Shown here: positions 8,900 to 17,801 of the stretch, piece by piece
How the letters are laid out: each line of letters starts with the position of its first letter
Numbering within the stretch: the stretch's first letter is position 1
Assembly (NCBI RefSeq): GCF_004684205.1
Contig: NZ_SRIO01000002.1
Coordinates: 124,001-188,000, forward strand
Direction of reading: 5' to 3'
Length of the DNA stretch: 64,000 bases
Source: Candidatus Macondimonas diazotrophica
GTDB lineage: Bacteria; Pseudomonadota; Gammaproteobacteria; UBA5335
The notes under the pieces: model-generated
What the model saw: the letters and a program-made list of their open reading frames with translations, nothing else
The model's database searches: none
What the model was told of the DNA's origin: nothing
Position numbers and translations under genes: made by a program

Positions 8900-8920
8900 C
8901 GCGGCGGCTGGCCGCGTTTT
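8900..8920 (+). terminator. Rho-independent terminator of gltX
   Basis: The stem CGCGGC/GCCGCG with loop GGCTG is followed by TTTT (8917-8920), beginning right after the gltX stop codon. The stem is short (6 bp) but fully GC. nfeD starts only 16 bp beyond it, so it would separate the two transcripts. Confidence 0.5.
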
Positions 8921-8936
8921 CTGCGAGGGAGGACGT

Positions 8937-10346
8937 GTGCGGGCATCAATACGGCGGATATTGCTCCTCGGCTTGCTGGTTCTGTTGGCGACAACGGGCT
9001 GGGCGGCCGAGCAACCATCCCTGTCCGGTCGGGTAGTCGAGCTGGCCCTGACCGGTCCGGTCGGACCCGCGAGCAGCGATTACCTTCTGCGGGCGCTGGA
9101 GCAGGCCGACCACGGCGATGCGGCGCTGGTGGTGCTTCGCATCGATACGCCCGGCGGGCTCGACAGTTCGATGCGCGACATCGTCCAGGCGATCCTGGCC
9201 TCGCGCGTTCCCGTGGTCGGTTTCGTGTCCCCATCGGGCGCCCGTGCCGCCAGCGCCGGAACCTATATTCTCTATGCCTGTCATCTGGCTGCCATGGCGC
9301 CGGGGACGAATCTCGGCGCGGCGACGCCAGTCGCGATCGGGCCGGGCGGCACGCCACCTGGGGAACCGGCGAAGCCCGAGCCGTCCGACGGCGCGACGGC
9401 GGATGGCTCGCGGCCGCCGGCGCCGGCCGATACCCTGGCGCGCAAGTCGCAGAATGACGCCGTGGCCTACCTGCGCGCCTTGGCCGAACTGCGGGGGCGC
9501 AACGCCGACTGGGCAGAGCGGGCGGTGCGCGAAGCCGCCAGTCTGTCCGCCCAGGCGGCCATGACGGCCGGGGTCATCGAGGTGGTGGCTTCCGATCTGC
9601 CGGATCTATTGCGACAGATCGACGGACGGCGCGTGGCAGTGGGCGGTGGTCTCGCGACGGTGGACGTTCAGGGTCGCGAGGTGGTGCCGCTGCTGCCGGA
9701 TTGGCGGACCCGTCTGCTGGCGGTGATCACCAATCCCAACGTGGCCTATCTGCTGATGCTCGTGGGCGTTTACGGTCTGATCCTGGAGTTCTACAACCCG
9801 GGCATCGGCGTGGCGGGTGTGGCCGGTGGCATTTGTCTGTTGCTGGCCTTGTTCGCGTTTCAGGCGCTGCCGGTGAACTACGCCGGCATGGCTTTGCTGG
9901 TGCTCGGCGTGGTGCTGCTGGTTGGCGAAGCGGTCATGCCCAGCTTCGGCGCGCTCGGCATCGGCGGGGTGATTGCCTTTGTGTTGGGTTCCATTTTGCT
10001 GCTCGATCGCGACATCCCGGAATTCCGGATTGCCTGGGGGTTGATCCTTGGGGTCGGGCTGGGCTCGGCCGTTGGCGTTGCGCTGTTGGCCGCGTTTGCC
10101 GTGCGCGCGACGCACCGTGCGGTGACGACGGGTGCCGAAGCGATTCTGACGGATTGCGGCGAGGCGATCGCGGATTTCGTCAACGGCCGAGGGCCGATCC
10201 GGCTGCAGGGCGAAATCTGGCAAGCGCAGTGCGACCGCCCGGTGAGTGCCGGGGATGCGGTGCGTGTAGTGGAGCGCCGGGGTTTGATCGTGAAGGTCGA
10301 GCCCATGGCAAAGGATCTTGGATGGAACCAGGGAGTAAAACCATGA
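8937..10346 (+). CDS. NfeD-family membrane-bound ClpP-class serine protease
   Basis: Long-form NfeD (1b type) protein of 469 aa: a signal peptide, a periplasmic ClpP-like protease domain (about 25-225), four to five membrane helices (about 255-375) and a C-terminal OB-fold NfeD domain. The Ser/Lys dyad is visible in the [14 protein letters not shown] segment and in the [20 protein letters not shown] segment. Between them lies an extra Pro/Gly-rich insert (about 140-165). The start is GTG at 8937 behind GGGAGGAC. The stop overlaps the next gene's ATG (ATGA), giving the classic nfeD-slipin pair. In the related archaeal system the protease cleaves the C-terminus of its stomatin partner, so a membrane quality-control role is inferred. 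Confidence 0.9.
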   Translation: MRASIRRILLLGLLVLLATTGWAAEQPSLSGRVVELALTGPVGPASSDYLLRALEQADHGDAALVVLRIDTPGGLDSSMRDIVQAILASRVPVVGFVSPSGARAASAGTYILYACHLAAMAPGTNLGAATPVAIGPGGTPPGEPAKPEPSDGATADGSRPPAPADTLARKSQNDAVAYLRALAELRGRNADWAERAVREAASLSAQAAMTAGVIEVVASDLPDLLRQIDGRRVAVGGGLATVDVQGREVVPLLPDWRTRLLAVITNPNVAYLLMLVGVYGLILEFYNPGIGVAGVAGGICLLLALFAFQALPVNYAGMALLVLGVVLLVGEAVMPSFGALGIGGVIAFVLGSILLLDRDIPEFRIAWGLILGVGLGSAVGVALLAAFAVRATHRAVTTGAEAILTDCGEAIADFVNGRGPIRLQGEIWQAQCDRPVSAGDAVRVVERRGLIVKVEPMAKDLGWNQGVKP

Positions 10347-11137
10347 ATATCACGGCGTTGGGAGTAATGATCGGGATCCTGTTGGCGATCGTGCTGTCGG
10401 GATTGAAGGTACTGCGCGAGTATGAGCGTGCAGTGGTGTTCACGCTGGGCCGCTTCTGGCGAGTCAAGGGTCCGGGACTGGTCATCATCGTGCCGATCGT
10501 GCAGCAGATGGTGCGTGTTGATGTGCGTACGGTGGTGATGGACGTGCCATCCCAGGATGTGATCTCGCGGGACAATGTCTCCGTGAAGGTCAACGCCGTT
10601 CTGTACTTCCGGGTGGTGGATCCGGAGCGTGCCATCAACCAGGTCGAGAACTATCTGGAGGCCACCAGTCAACTGGCCCAGACCACGCTGCGCTCGGTTC
10701 TGGGGCAGCACGAGCTGGATGAGATGCTCGCTGAGCGCGACAAGATGAATGCCGATGTGCAGCGGATTCTCGACGTACAGACCGATACCTGGGGGGTGAA
10801 GGTGGCCAATGTCGAGATCAAGCATATCGATCTCGACGAGAGCATGATCCGCGCGATTGCGCAGCAGGCCGAGGCCGAACGCAGCCGACGTGCCAAGGTC
10901 ATCCATGCTGCCGGCGAGCTGCAGGCCTCGCGCAAGCTGCAGGAAGCTGCCCAGGTGCTGGCCGAGTCCCCGATGGCCATGCAGCTGCGCTATCTGCAGA
11001 CGCTCACCCAGATTGCCGGCGACAAGAGCTCAACCCTGGTGTTTCCCTTGCCGATAGACCTTCTGAAACCGCTGCTGGAATCCCGTCCCCTTGGAGACGG
11101 AGGTAGTCGCCGGCCATCCGGAGATGCCCCCGACTGA
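10343..11137 (+). CDS. SPFH/stomatin-like (slipin) membrane protein
   Basis: A 264-aa protein with one N-terminal membrane helix (residues about 5-22) and an SPFH/Band-7 domain. Landmarks are [42 protein letters not shown] and [21 protein letters not shown] coiled-coil helix rich in Ala/Glu ([20 protein letters not shown]) follows. It belongs to the prokaryotic stomatin (slipin) group that partners with NfeD proteases in membrane microdomains, and it is translationally coupled to the upstream nfeD gene. The C-terminal [12 protein letters not shown] is the hydrophobic tail that the protease recognises in related systems. Distinct from HflK/HflC and FtsH-linked proteins by context. Confidence 0.92.
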   Translation: MNITALGVMIGILLAIVLSGLKVLREYERAVVFTLGRFWRVKGPGLVIIVPIVQQMVRVDVRTVVMDVPSQDVISRDNVSVKVNAVLYFRVVDPERAINQVENYLEATSQLAQTTLRSVLGQHELDEMLAERDKMNADVQRILDVQTDTWGVKVANVEIKHIDLDESMIRAIAQQAEAERSRRAKVIHAAGELQASRKLQEAAQVLAESPMAMQLRYLQTLTQIAGDKSSTLVFPLPIDLLKPLLESRPLGDGGSRRPSGDAPD

Positions 11138-11227
11138 GGGACTGCTAGGCCCCGCCATGAAATGCGTGGGGCTGTGTGATTCCTGCAGCGATCTGGATGC
11201 GGGACATCAAGGCAGCTCGGAAACATC

Positions 11228-13774
11228 ATGCATTCCTTCAGGGACTGGCTGGCGGGGCAATGGATATGGCAGATCGCTGCCGTGCTGGGCACCGTGGTCG
11301 CGGTATTGCTGCAGGTGCCTGCGCTGCAGCAGCTGGAGCGGACGCTCTATGACCACGGGCTGCGCTGGGCGCCCGCCACCGGCGATGAGATCAGTCTGGC
11401 GCTGGTCGAGATCGATGCCCGGAGTTTGGGCGGGCAGCGGGAAGATCTGCAGACCCAGCTGGCGCGACTGATTCACTTGCTCCATGCCGACGGCGCGCAA
11501 GGTGTCGCGGTGCTGCTTCCACTGGAGCATGATCCTGGCCTGCCGGCATGGTTCACGGCGCTGGGGAGCGTCATCGAGGACAGCGCGCTGAGCGCGGCCG
11601 ATCGGGCCAGCGTCAATCGCATGCAACGTCTGCTGGCCGATGGCCAACGGGATCTGGATCGCGTCAGCCTGTTGGCCCAGGTGATGCGTGATAGCCGGAT
11701 GACGTATTTGTCGTTCCAGTTCGGCAGCCAGTTGGTTGCCTTACCGAAATCACCGGCTCTGCCCGACCCGCTGTTGCGTCATGCCATTCCCACGCGACCC
11801 GGGACGTCCGTGCCGAACACGATGCTGTCGTCCTGGGCGGTCGATCCGGAATCGATCAGACGTCCGGTGTTCCCGGCAGCCCGGGTCGCGAGCGCTGCCA
11901 TGGGCATCGGTTATCTGGACGCGCCCGCGGACGCCGACGGCGTGATTCGGGCGCTGCCGCTGGTGATCGGTTACCAGGGGCATTATCACGCTGCTTTGCC
12001 GCTTCTTTTGGCCAGCCGCTGGCTGGAAGGATCGGCGCGGACCTTGCGCGTCGAGCCCGGCAGAGGGATTTATCTGGGCTCACGTTTCATCGCGACCACC
12101 CCGGGGATGCGGATCTATCCCGGCCGGATGAAGCGATCCATGGCGAATTGGAAGCGGGTCCGCCTGGCCGACGTATCGCCGACGCCCGCCGGCATCTTTC
12201 GAGGGCGTCTGGTGCTGGTCGGGCTGGCGCCGGAACTGGAAGTGCGTCCGCGTCCGGCCATTGAAGGCAAGTTGACGGAGCCGGAATGGCTGGGCGGCCT
12301 GACGCAACGGCTGGTCAGTTTCGATTTCTATACCCGCCCCCCCTGGGCGAATCACGGGCGCTGGGCGGCATTGGTCGGCGCAGCGCTGCTGGTGCTGCTG
12401 CTACCGCTGTTCCCCGCCTGGCTGGGCCTGTTGCTGGCTGTGGGATCCGGCATCGGGCTGCTCGCAGCCTTCGAGTATCTGCTGGTCTTTCAGCGCTGGT
12501 GGGTGGCGCTGGGGACTCCTGCCGTGTTGCTCTTCCTGGGGGCGGGTGTGACCGGCGTGCACGGTCTTTTGCATCACCTTCGGGACCTGGCCTATCTGGC
12601 GGATGACGGTGGGGATCTTCCATGGTGGGCCGAACCGCGCCGTCGCATGGCGCGGTGGATGCGGCGAACCTACAGGCGCACGCGGCAACAGCCCGCGGGG
12701 TTCGATCCCGCGATGGTTCTGGCCGGCGGGGCCGAAGTGTCGATCCCCCCACCGATCGCACGTCCGGACGCGCGAGGTCGCACCCGGACCCCGCATCTGC
12801 CAGACAAGCCGCCCGATGGGATCGCGGCGCGGCAGTCGTCGCGGGCGGCGTCCAAGGTAATCGACGTGATGGCGCGCGGGCCCAAGACGGGCGCGCGGGC
12901 GGGTACGCTTGAATCGGTCAGGACCTTGGGGCGCTACACCGTTGAAAATCAGCTCGGCAAGGGCGCGATGGGGGCGGTTTACCGCGGTGTCGATCCGCGT
13001 ATCAATCGGGTCGTGGCGATCAAAACCCTCAATCTGCAGCAGGAATTCGAGGCTGAAGAGCTCACCCAAGTCAAAGAGCGCTTCTTCCATGAAGCGGAAG
13101 TGGCTGGAAGACTCAATCATCCCCATATTGTGACCATCTACGATGTTGGGGAAGATCACGGCCTGGGCTTCATCGCCATGGAGCTCATCGATGGCCATGA
13201 CATGCGTCGATACACCCGCAAGGGCCATCTACTGCCTATCAACCGGATCATGGAGATGGGCGCACAAGTGGCCGAGGCGTTGGACTTCGCGCATCGAAAC
13301 GGGGTGGTGCATCGTGATATCAAGCCCAGCAACATCATGCTGGATAAGGCCGGCCGTCAGGTCAAAGTGGCGGATTTCGGGATCGCTCGCATCGGAACAA
13401 GCGGCAAGACGCGAACCGGGACCGTTCTGGGGACGCCGCCCTACATGTCGCCGGAGCAGCTTTCCGGGCGTCCCGTGGATGGTCGTTCGGATGTGTTTTC
13501 GCTGGGGGTGGTCCTGTTTGAACTGATCGGCGGACGGCGCCCATTCGACGGGGATACGGTGGCCGCACTGATGAGTCGAATCGCCAATGAGCCACATCCC
13601 GATCTGATGGCATTGCGTGGCGGTGTACCCGCATGCTTGCGCAATATCGTCGATAAGGCACTGGAAAAAGACCCCGATAAGCGTTACCCCAATGCAGGTG
13701 CCATGCGCCTGGCCTTGTTGCGCTGTATTGAGAACAATTACACCGGGACCGGATTTGGTGGTCGGGGGGCTTGA
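11228..13774 (+). CDS. Transmembrane Ser/Thr protein kinase with CHASE2 sensor
   Basis: An 848-aa receptor kinase. It has one N-terminal membrane helix (about 12-30), a CHASE2 extracytoplasmic sensor domain (about 35-340) and three membrane helices (about 380-450). A basic, disordered juxtamembrane linker (about 460-565) precedes a Hanks-type kinase domain (about 568-840). Kinase landmarks are GKGAMGAVYRG, the lysine of VVAIKTL, VVHRDIKPSN (about 692-701), ADFGIAR, GTPPYMSPEQL and SDVFSLGVVLFEL, so every catalytic residue is present. There is no PASTA domain. The ligand is unknown. It stands alone between the SPFH gene and tRNA-Ala; a matching FHA protein and PP2C phosphatase are encoded at 58.3-59.9 kb and are plausible partners (inference). 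Confidence 0.93.
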   Translation: MHSFRDWLAGQWIWQIAAVLGTVVAVLLQVPALQQLERTLYDHGLRWAPATGDEISLALVEIDARSLGGQREDLQTQLARLIHLLHADGAQGVAVLLPLEHDPGLPAWFTALGSVIEDSALSAADRASVNRMQRLLADGQRDLDRVSLLAQVMRDSRMTYLSFQFGSQLVALPKSPALPDPLLRHAIPTRPGTSVPNTMLSSWAVDPESIRRPVFPAARVASAAMGIGYLDAPADADGVIRALPLVIGYQGHYHAALPLLLASRWLEGSARTLRVEPGRGIYLGSRFIATTPGMRIYPGRMKRSMANWKRVRLADVSPTPAGIFRGRLVLVGLAPELEVRPRPAIEGKLTEPEWLGGLTQRLVSFDFYTRPPWANHGRWAALVGAALLVLLLPLFPAWLGLLLAVGSGIGLLAAFEYLLVFQRWWVALGTPAVLLFLGAGVTGVHGLLHHLRDLAYLADDGGDLPWWAEPRRRMARWMRRTYRRTRQQPAGFDPAMVLAGGAEVSIPPPIARPDARGRTRTPHLPDKPPDGIAARQSSRAASKVIDVMARGPKTGARAGTLESVRTLGRYTVENQLGKGAMGAVYRGVDPRINRVVAIKTLNLQQEFEAEELTQVKERFFHEAEVAGRLNHPHIVTIYDVGEDHGLGFIAMELIDGHDMRRYTRKGHLLPINRIMEMGAQVAEALDFAHRNGVVHRDIKPSNIMLDKAGRQVKVADFGIARIGTSGKTRTGTVLGTPPYMSPEQLSGRPVDGRSDVFSLGVVLFELIGGRRPFDGDTVAALMSRIANEPHPDLMALRGGVPACLRNIVDKALEKDPDKRYPNAGAMRLALLRCIENNYTGTGFGGRGA

Positions 13775-13799
13775 CGGGTACCGCGCCGGACAGTAAAGT
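13771..13799 (+). promoter_or_regulatory. Candidate promoter of the tRNA-Ala/tRNA-Glu pair
   Basis: TTGACG (13771-13776), a 17-nt spacer and TAAAGT (13794-13799) lie upstream of tRNA-Ala at 13818. The -35 box contains the kinase gene's TGA stop. A GC-rich stretch (GCGGC) follows the -10, as is common for stable-RNA promoters. The 42-nt gap between the two tRNAs holds no second promoter that I can see, so they are probably cotranscribed. Confidence 0.5.
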
Positions 13800-13817
13800 T
13801 TGCGGCTTCCCGAGTGC

Positions 13818-13893
<76 letters not shown>

Positions 13894-13935
13894 AGTTTTA
13901 TGCTTGCTCACGGGATCGTAGTTGATATGTGTCAC

Positions 13936-14011
13936 GTCCCCATCGTCTAGAGGCCAAGGACACCGCCCTTTCACGGCGGCGACCGGGGTTCGAATCCCCG
14001 TGGGGACGCCA
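13936..14011 (+). tRNA. tRNA-Glu (anticodon TTC)
   Basis: A 76-nt cloverleaf: acceptor GTCCCCA/TGGGGAC, D arm with CGTCTAGAGGCCAAGGA, anticodon stem CCGCC/GGCGG with loop CTTTCAC (TTC at 34-36), T loop TTCGAAT and a 3' GCCA end. It is probably cotranscribed with tRNA-Ala. The 257 bp from here to cysM hold only the cysM -10-like box and a weak GGCAGC/GCTGCC hairpin without a U-run. Confidence 0.98.
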
Positions 14012-14255
14012 CTCATCTGAAGCGCTCGACAGACGGGCAGCAGCACTGAAAAGCACGGGCTGCCATGCCGGTGGCTACAGCCCCTTCTTCCGCTGCAAAC
14101 CAATCCGCATTCCGTTTCGGTTCGGCACGTCCGGCGAGCTTGGCCATTGCCCGCATCGCCCGGTACAGGGCTGCCAGGCAACGGCCGGATGGATGCCCCG
14201 CGAGCTTCCGCATTTTCGTTCGATCACGATCGTTTCGCGGTCGCGCCCCATGGCT

Positions 14256-14261
14256 TACAAT
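14256..14261 (+). promoter_or_regulatory. -10 element placed for a leaderless cysM transcript
   Basis: TACAAT ends 7 nt before the cysM ATG at 14269, the same distance as at queG, and no Shine-Dalgarno sequence is present in CCACGCC. The -35 region is weak. A leaderless or very short-leader mRNA is inferred. Confidence 0.35.
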
Positions 14262-14268
14262 CCACGCC

Positions 14269-15159
14269 ATGACATACCCCACCATCGAAGCCTTCGTTGG
14301 CAACACACCGCTGGTGCGCCTGCAACGGCTGGGACAGGCGACCGATAACACTTTGCTGGTCAAGCTGGAAGGCAACAATCCAGCGGGATCGGTCAAGGAT
14401 CGTCCGGCCCTGTCCATGATCCGTCACGCCGAGGAGCGCCAGCAGATCCGGCCGGGCGACACGCTGATCGAGGCCACCAGCGGAAATACCGGCATTGCCT
14501 TGGCCATGGCGGCTGCGATTCGCGGTTATCGTATGGTGCTCATCATGCCCGAAACCGCCAGCAGCGAACGGGTGGCGACGATGAAGGCGTTCGGGGCCGA
14601 GGTGGTTCTGGTGTCGGCCGAGGCAGGCATGGAGGGCGCGCGCGACCTGGCCGAGCGCATGGTTGCCGAGGGGCGCGGCAAGATCCTCGATCAGTTCGCC
14701 AATCCGGACAATCCCCTGGCGCACTATGAAACAACCGGTCCCGAGATCTGGCGTGACACCCAGGGGCGAGTAACCCATTTCGTCAGCTCCATGGGCACGA
14801 CGGGGACCATCATGGGTGTGTCGCGCTATCTGAAAGAACAGAATCCGCGCATTCGTGTGGTCGGCGTCCAGCCCGCGGCGGGCGCCCAGATTCCTGGCAT
14901 TCGGCGTTGGCCGACCGAGTATCTCCCGCGAATCTTCGATCCCGACGCGGTTGATCGCATCCTCGATGTGGACCAGCACAAGGCGGAAATCACCACCCGC
15001 GCGCTGGCCGCCCAGGAAGGCATATTCGCCGGCATTTCCTCCGGGGGATGCGTCGCCGCCATGCTGACCCTGGCGCAGGAGCTGCGCGGTTCGACGATCG
15101 TCGGCATCGTTTGCGACCGCGGCGACCGCTATCTATCCACCGGCGTATTTCCCGCCTGA
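14269..15159 (+). CDS. cysM: Cysteine synthase B (O-acetylserine sulfhydrylase)
   Basis: PLP enzyme that makes cysteine from O-acetylserine and sulfide or thiosulfate; cytoplasmic. The 296-aa product starts MTYPTIEAFVGNTPLVRLQR. The PLP lysine is in NPAGSVKDRPALSM, the substrate loop is EATSGNTGIALA, the phosphate loop is SSMGTTGTIMG, and the C-terminal ISSGGCVAA is present. RRWPTEYLPRIF is characteristic of the CysM rather than the CysK branch, and the 296-aa length also fits CysM. An ORF extension upstream to 14065 is not supported, because the family N-terminus falls at 14269. It complements cysE at the left edge of the window. Confidence 0.95.
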   Translation: MTYPTIEAFVGNTPLVRLQRLGQATDNTLLVKLEGNNPAGSVKDRPALSMIRHAEERQQIRPGDTLIEATSGNTGIALAMAAAIRGYRMVLIMPETASSERVATMKAFGAEVVLVSAEAGMEGARDLAERMVAEGRGKILDQFANPDNPLAHYETTGPEIWRDTQGRVTHFVSSMGTTGTIMGVSRYLKEQNPRIRVVGVQPAAGAQIPGIRRWPTEYLPRIFDPDAVDRILDVDQHKAEITTRALAAQEGIFAGISSGGCVAAMLTLAQELRGSTIVGIVCDRGDRYLSTGVFPA

Positions 15160-15182
15160 GTTTCATTCGGCAAGGACTGGCT

Positions 15183-15956
15183 TTGAATCTGCTCGTTTTC
15201 GACATCGAGACCGTTCCGGATACCGACGGCGGACGGCGGCTGTATGACACCGAAGGCCTGTCCGACGAGGATGTGGCCCGGATCATGTTCCATCAGCGCC
15301 GCCAGAAGACCGGCGGCGATGAGTTCCTGCCGCATTATTTGCACCGCATCGTGGCCATCTCGGTGTGCCTGCGCCGGGGGGATCAGCTCAAATTGTGGTC
15401 GCTGGGGGATCCGGAATCCTCCGAGGCCGAGCTCATCGAGCGGTTCTTCGAAGGCCTGGAGCGCTTCGCGCCCACGCTGGTGAGCTGGAACGGCGGGGGC
15501 TTCGATCTGCCGGTGCTGCACTATCGCGCGCTGATCCACGGGATCGCCGCCCCGCGTTACTGGGATGTCGGCGAGCAGGACAACAGCTTTCGCTGGAACA
15601 ACTACCTGTCCCGCTTTCACTGGCGTCACATCGACCTGATGGATGTCCTTTCGGGCTTTCAGGGCCGGGCCGTCGCACCGCTGCAGGATATTGCCCTGCT
15701 GCTCGGTCAGCCGGGCAAGATGGGCATGGCCGGCAGCCTGGTGTGGGACGCCTATCTTGCCGGCGAGCGGGGACGCATCCGCGACTATTGCGAGACCGAC
15801 GTACTCAATACCTATCTCGTCTATCTGCGCTTCCAGCTCATGCGCGGCCAGCTCGATCGCGCGGACTACGACGCGGAGCAGGCGCGTGTCCGTACCCTGC
15901 TCGAAGACGACAGCCGCGCGCATCTGCAGTCCTTCCGCGCGGCCTGGGCGGGCTGA
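15183..15956 (+). CDS. Predicted PolB-type 3'-5' exonuclease
   Basis: A 257-aa DEDDy-superfamily protein related to the exonuclease domain of family-B DNA polymerases (COG3298 group), without any polymerase domain. LLVFDIETVPD gives the Exo I Asp-Glu pair, VSWNGGGFDLPVLHYRAL gives Exo II, and the IRDYCETDVLNTYLVYLRF segment gives the Exo III Tyr/Asp. The start is the TTG at 15183, behind AAGGA. It begins immediately after cysM and ends 5 bp before rlmD, so it is probably in one transcript with the next genes. The biological substrate is unknown; a DNA repair or nucleic-acid trimming role is inferred from the fold. Confidence 0.88.
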   Translation: MNLLVFDIETVPDTDGGRRLYDTEGLSDEDVARIMFHQRRQKTGGDEFLPHYLHRIVAISVCLRRGDQLKLWSLGDPESSEAELIERFFEGLERFAPTLVSWNGGGFDLPVLHYRALIHGIAAPRYWDVGEQDNSFRWNNYLSRFHWRHIDLMDVLSGFQGRAVAPLQDIALLLGQPGKMGMAGSLVWDAYLAGERGRIRDYCETDVLNTYLVYLRFQLMRGQLDRADYDAEQARVRTLLEDDSRAHLQSFRAAWAG

Positions 15957-15961
15957 TCGTC

Positions 15962-17326
15962 ATGGGTGGACGTCGCGCCGTACGGCGGGTTGCGCCGGTC
16001 GTTTCCGATCCCATCGAGGTCACCGCCATGGCCCATGACGGCCGCGGGATCGCCAGCCTGGACGGCAAGCGGGTGTTCATCCAGGGCGCCTTGCCGGGCG
16101 AGACGGTGAGTTTCCAGGTCAACCGCCGCACCCGTGACTACGATGAGGCCGAAGTGGTCGACGTGTTGACGCCCGCACCGGAACGGGTGGTGCCACGCTG
16201 CGCCGCCTACGCCCGTTGTGGCGGCTGCAGTCTGCAACACATGGACCCGGCCGCACAGATCCTCGCCAAGCAACAGGTCCTGCTCGACAACCTGCGGCAT
16301 ATCGGTCAGGTCAGCCCGGAGCGGGTGCTGCCGCCACTGACCGGACCGGTGTGGGGCTATCGCCGCAAGGCCCGGCTGGGTGTGCGCTGGGTGCGCGCCA
16401 AGGACCGCGTGTTGGTCGGCTTTCGTGAGCGGCGCTCGTCCTTCATTGCCGAAGCCGCGCGCTGCGAAGTCCTGGACGAAACGGTGGGTGGGCAACTGGA
16501 ACCGCTGGCGGCGCTCATCGGCGGACTCAGCATCGCCGACCGGTTGCCTCAGATCGAGGTCGCGGTCACCGATACCCTGACCGTGCTCGTGCTGCGCGTG
16601 CTGGATGCGCCCAACGCGGCGGATCTCGAGGCATTGCGTGCATTCGGTATCGCGCATCAAGTCCAGTTCTGGCTGCAGCCCAAAGGTCCGGACAGCGCGG
16701 CGCCCATTCCCGGCGCGTGGGCGCCGGAGCACGTGCTGGGCTACCGTTTGCCCCAGGACGTGCTGGAAATGCGCTTCCGGCCCCATGACTTCACGCAGGT
16801 CAACGAGGCCATGAACCGGGCCATGGTGGCGCAGGCCATGGCGTTGCTCGATCCGGCGCCAAATCACCGACTACTGGATCTGTTCTGCGGCTTGGGCAAT
16901 TTCACGTTGCCGATGGCGCGCCGTACGCGTGAGGTCGTGGGGGTGGAAGGCGATGCCGACCTGGTGGCTCAGGCGCGGAGCAATGCCGAACGCCATGGGC
17001 TCACACATGCCCGCTTCCTGATGGCCAATCTGTACGATACCGCGGCGCTCGATCCGGCGCCCTGGGGCGCTGATGCCTTCGATGGCGTGCTGCTCGATCC
17101 GCCGCGCTCGGGCGCGCGCGAGGTGCTGGCCGCCGTGGCGGCCACCGGGGCGCGGCGGGTGGTCTATGTGTCCTGTCATCCGGCCACTCTGGCACGTGAT
17201 GCCGGCGATCTGGTCCGTCTGCACGGGTTTCAGCTCGAGGCGGCGGGGGTGATGGACATGTTCCCGCACACTGGCCATGTCGAGTCGGTGGCGCTGTTCG
17301 TGCGGGAGGGCGGCCGTGGCACTTGA
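15962..17326 (+). CDS. rlmD: 23S rRNA (uracil-1939-C5)-methyltransferase RlmD
   Basis: SAM-dependent Fe-S methyltransferase of 454 aa. It has an N-terminal TRAM domain (about 15-75), an Fe4S4 site with CAAYARCGGC plus a further Cys in EAARCEVLD, and the methyltransferase domain. The latter shows LLDLFCGLGNFTLPMARR, the VLLDPPRSGAREV loop and the nucleophilic Cys in YVSCHPATLARD. Length and order match RlmD/RumA. It overlaps the downstream CYTH gene by 11 bp, so the two are coupled. RlmC and TrmA are alternatives within the family, but the Fe-S plus TRAM layout with this length favours RlmD. Confidence 0.93.
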   Translation: MGGRRAVRRVAPVVSDPIEVTAMAHDGRGIASLDGKRVFIQGALPGETVSFQVNRRTRDYDEAEVVDVLTPAPERVVPRCAAYARCGGCSLQHMDPAAQILAKQQVLLDNLRHIGQVSPERVLPPLTGPVWGYRRKARLGVRWVRAKDRVLVGFRERRSSFIAEAARCEVLDETVGGQLEPLAALIGGLSIADRLPQIEVAVTDTLTVLVLRVLDAPNAADLEALRAFGIAHQVQFWLQPKGPDSAAPIPGAWAPEHVLGYRLPQDVLEMRFRPHDFTQVNEAMNRAMVAQAMALLDPAPNHRLLDLFCGLGNFTLPMARRTREVVGVEGDADLVAQARSNAERHGLTHARFLMANLYDTAALDPAPWGADAFDGVLLDPPRSGAREVLAAVAATGARRVVYVSCHPATLARDAGDLVRLHGFQLEAAGVMDMFPHTGHVESVALFVREGGRGT

Positions 17327-17801
17327 GATCGAACGCAAGTTCCGGGTGACCGGCGATGCCTGGCGTGCGGCGGCCGAGCACGTGGAAGAACTGATCCAGG
17401 GCTATCTCAACCTCGAAGGCGGCGCGATCACCCGGGTGCGCATCGCCGGCGATCGCGCCTGGCTCAACCTGAAGGGGGCAACGCTGGACATCGTGCGCCA
17501 CGAGTTCGAGTATCCCATCCCGCTGACCGATGCCCGCGAGATGCTTGCACATCTGTGCGTTGGACCGCCGGTGGAGAAGCGCCGACATCATGTGCGTCAT
17601 GCCGGCCGACTCTGGGAGGTGGATGAGTTTTCCGGCGCCAATGCGGGCCTGGTAGTGGCCGAAATCGAACTCGAGCATCCCGATGCCCCGATCGAGCTGC
17701 CGCCCTGGGTGGGGCGGGAAGTGAGCCATGAACCGCGCTTTCTGAACATTTCCCTGGTGCACCATCCCTATCGCGACTGGACCGTGGTGGAACGGCAATG
17801 A
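17316..17801 (+). CDS. CYTH-domain protein (triphosphate-binding, inorganic triphosphatase-like)
   Basis: A 161-aa single-domain CYTH protein. The ExExK signature is LEIERKF at the very N-terminus. Charged beta strands of the triphosphate tunnel follow, for example RVRIAGDRAWLNLKG, EFEYPIPL, KRRHHV, WEVDEFSGANAGLVVAEIEL and EPRFLNISLVHHPY. Members of this size in proteobacteria (YgiF/NeuTTM-like) often hydrolyse tripolyphosphate rather than making cAMP; adenylate cyclase (CyaB type) is the alternative. The start is the GTG at 17316 with GGGAGG upstream, inside the rlmD 3' end. The stop overlaps the next gene's ATG. Confidence 0.88.
   Translation: MALEIERKFRVTGDAWRAAAEHVEELIQGYLNLEGGAITRVRIAGDRAWLNLKGATLDIVRHEFEYPIPLTDAREMLAHLCVGPPVEKRRHHVRHAGRLWEVDEFSGANAGLVVAEIELEHPDAPIELPPWVGREVSHEPRFLNISLVHHPYRDWTVVERQ

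Noticed and set aside
11150-11182. An inverted repeat (AGGCCCC/GGGGCT) in the gap before the CHASE2 kinase, considered as a terminator.
   Set aside because: The stem is imperfect and no U-run follows.
17316-17801. Calling the CYTH protein an adenylate cyclase (CyaB).
   Set aside because: The ExExK motif is shared by triphosphatases, which are more common at this size; sequence alone does not show cyclase activity.
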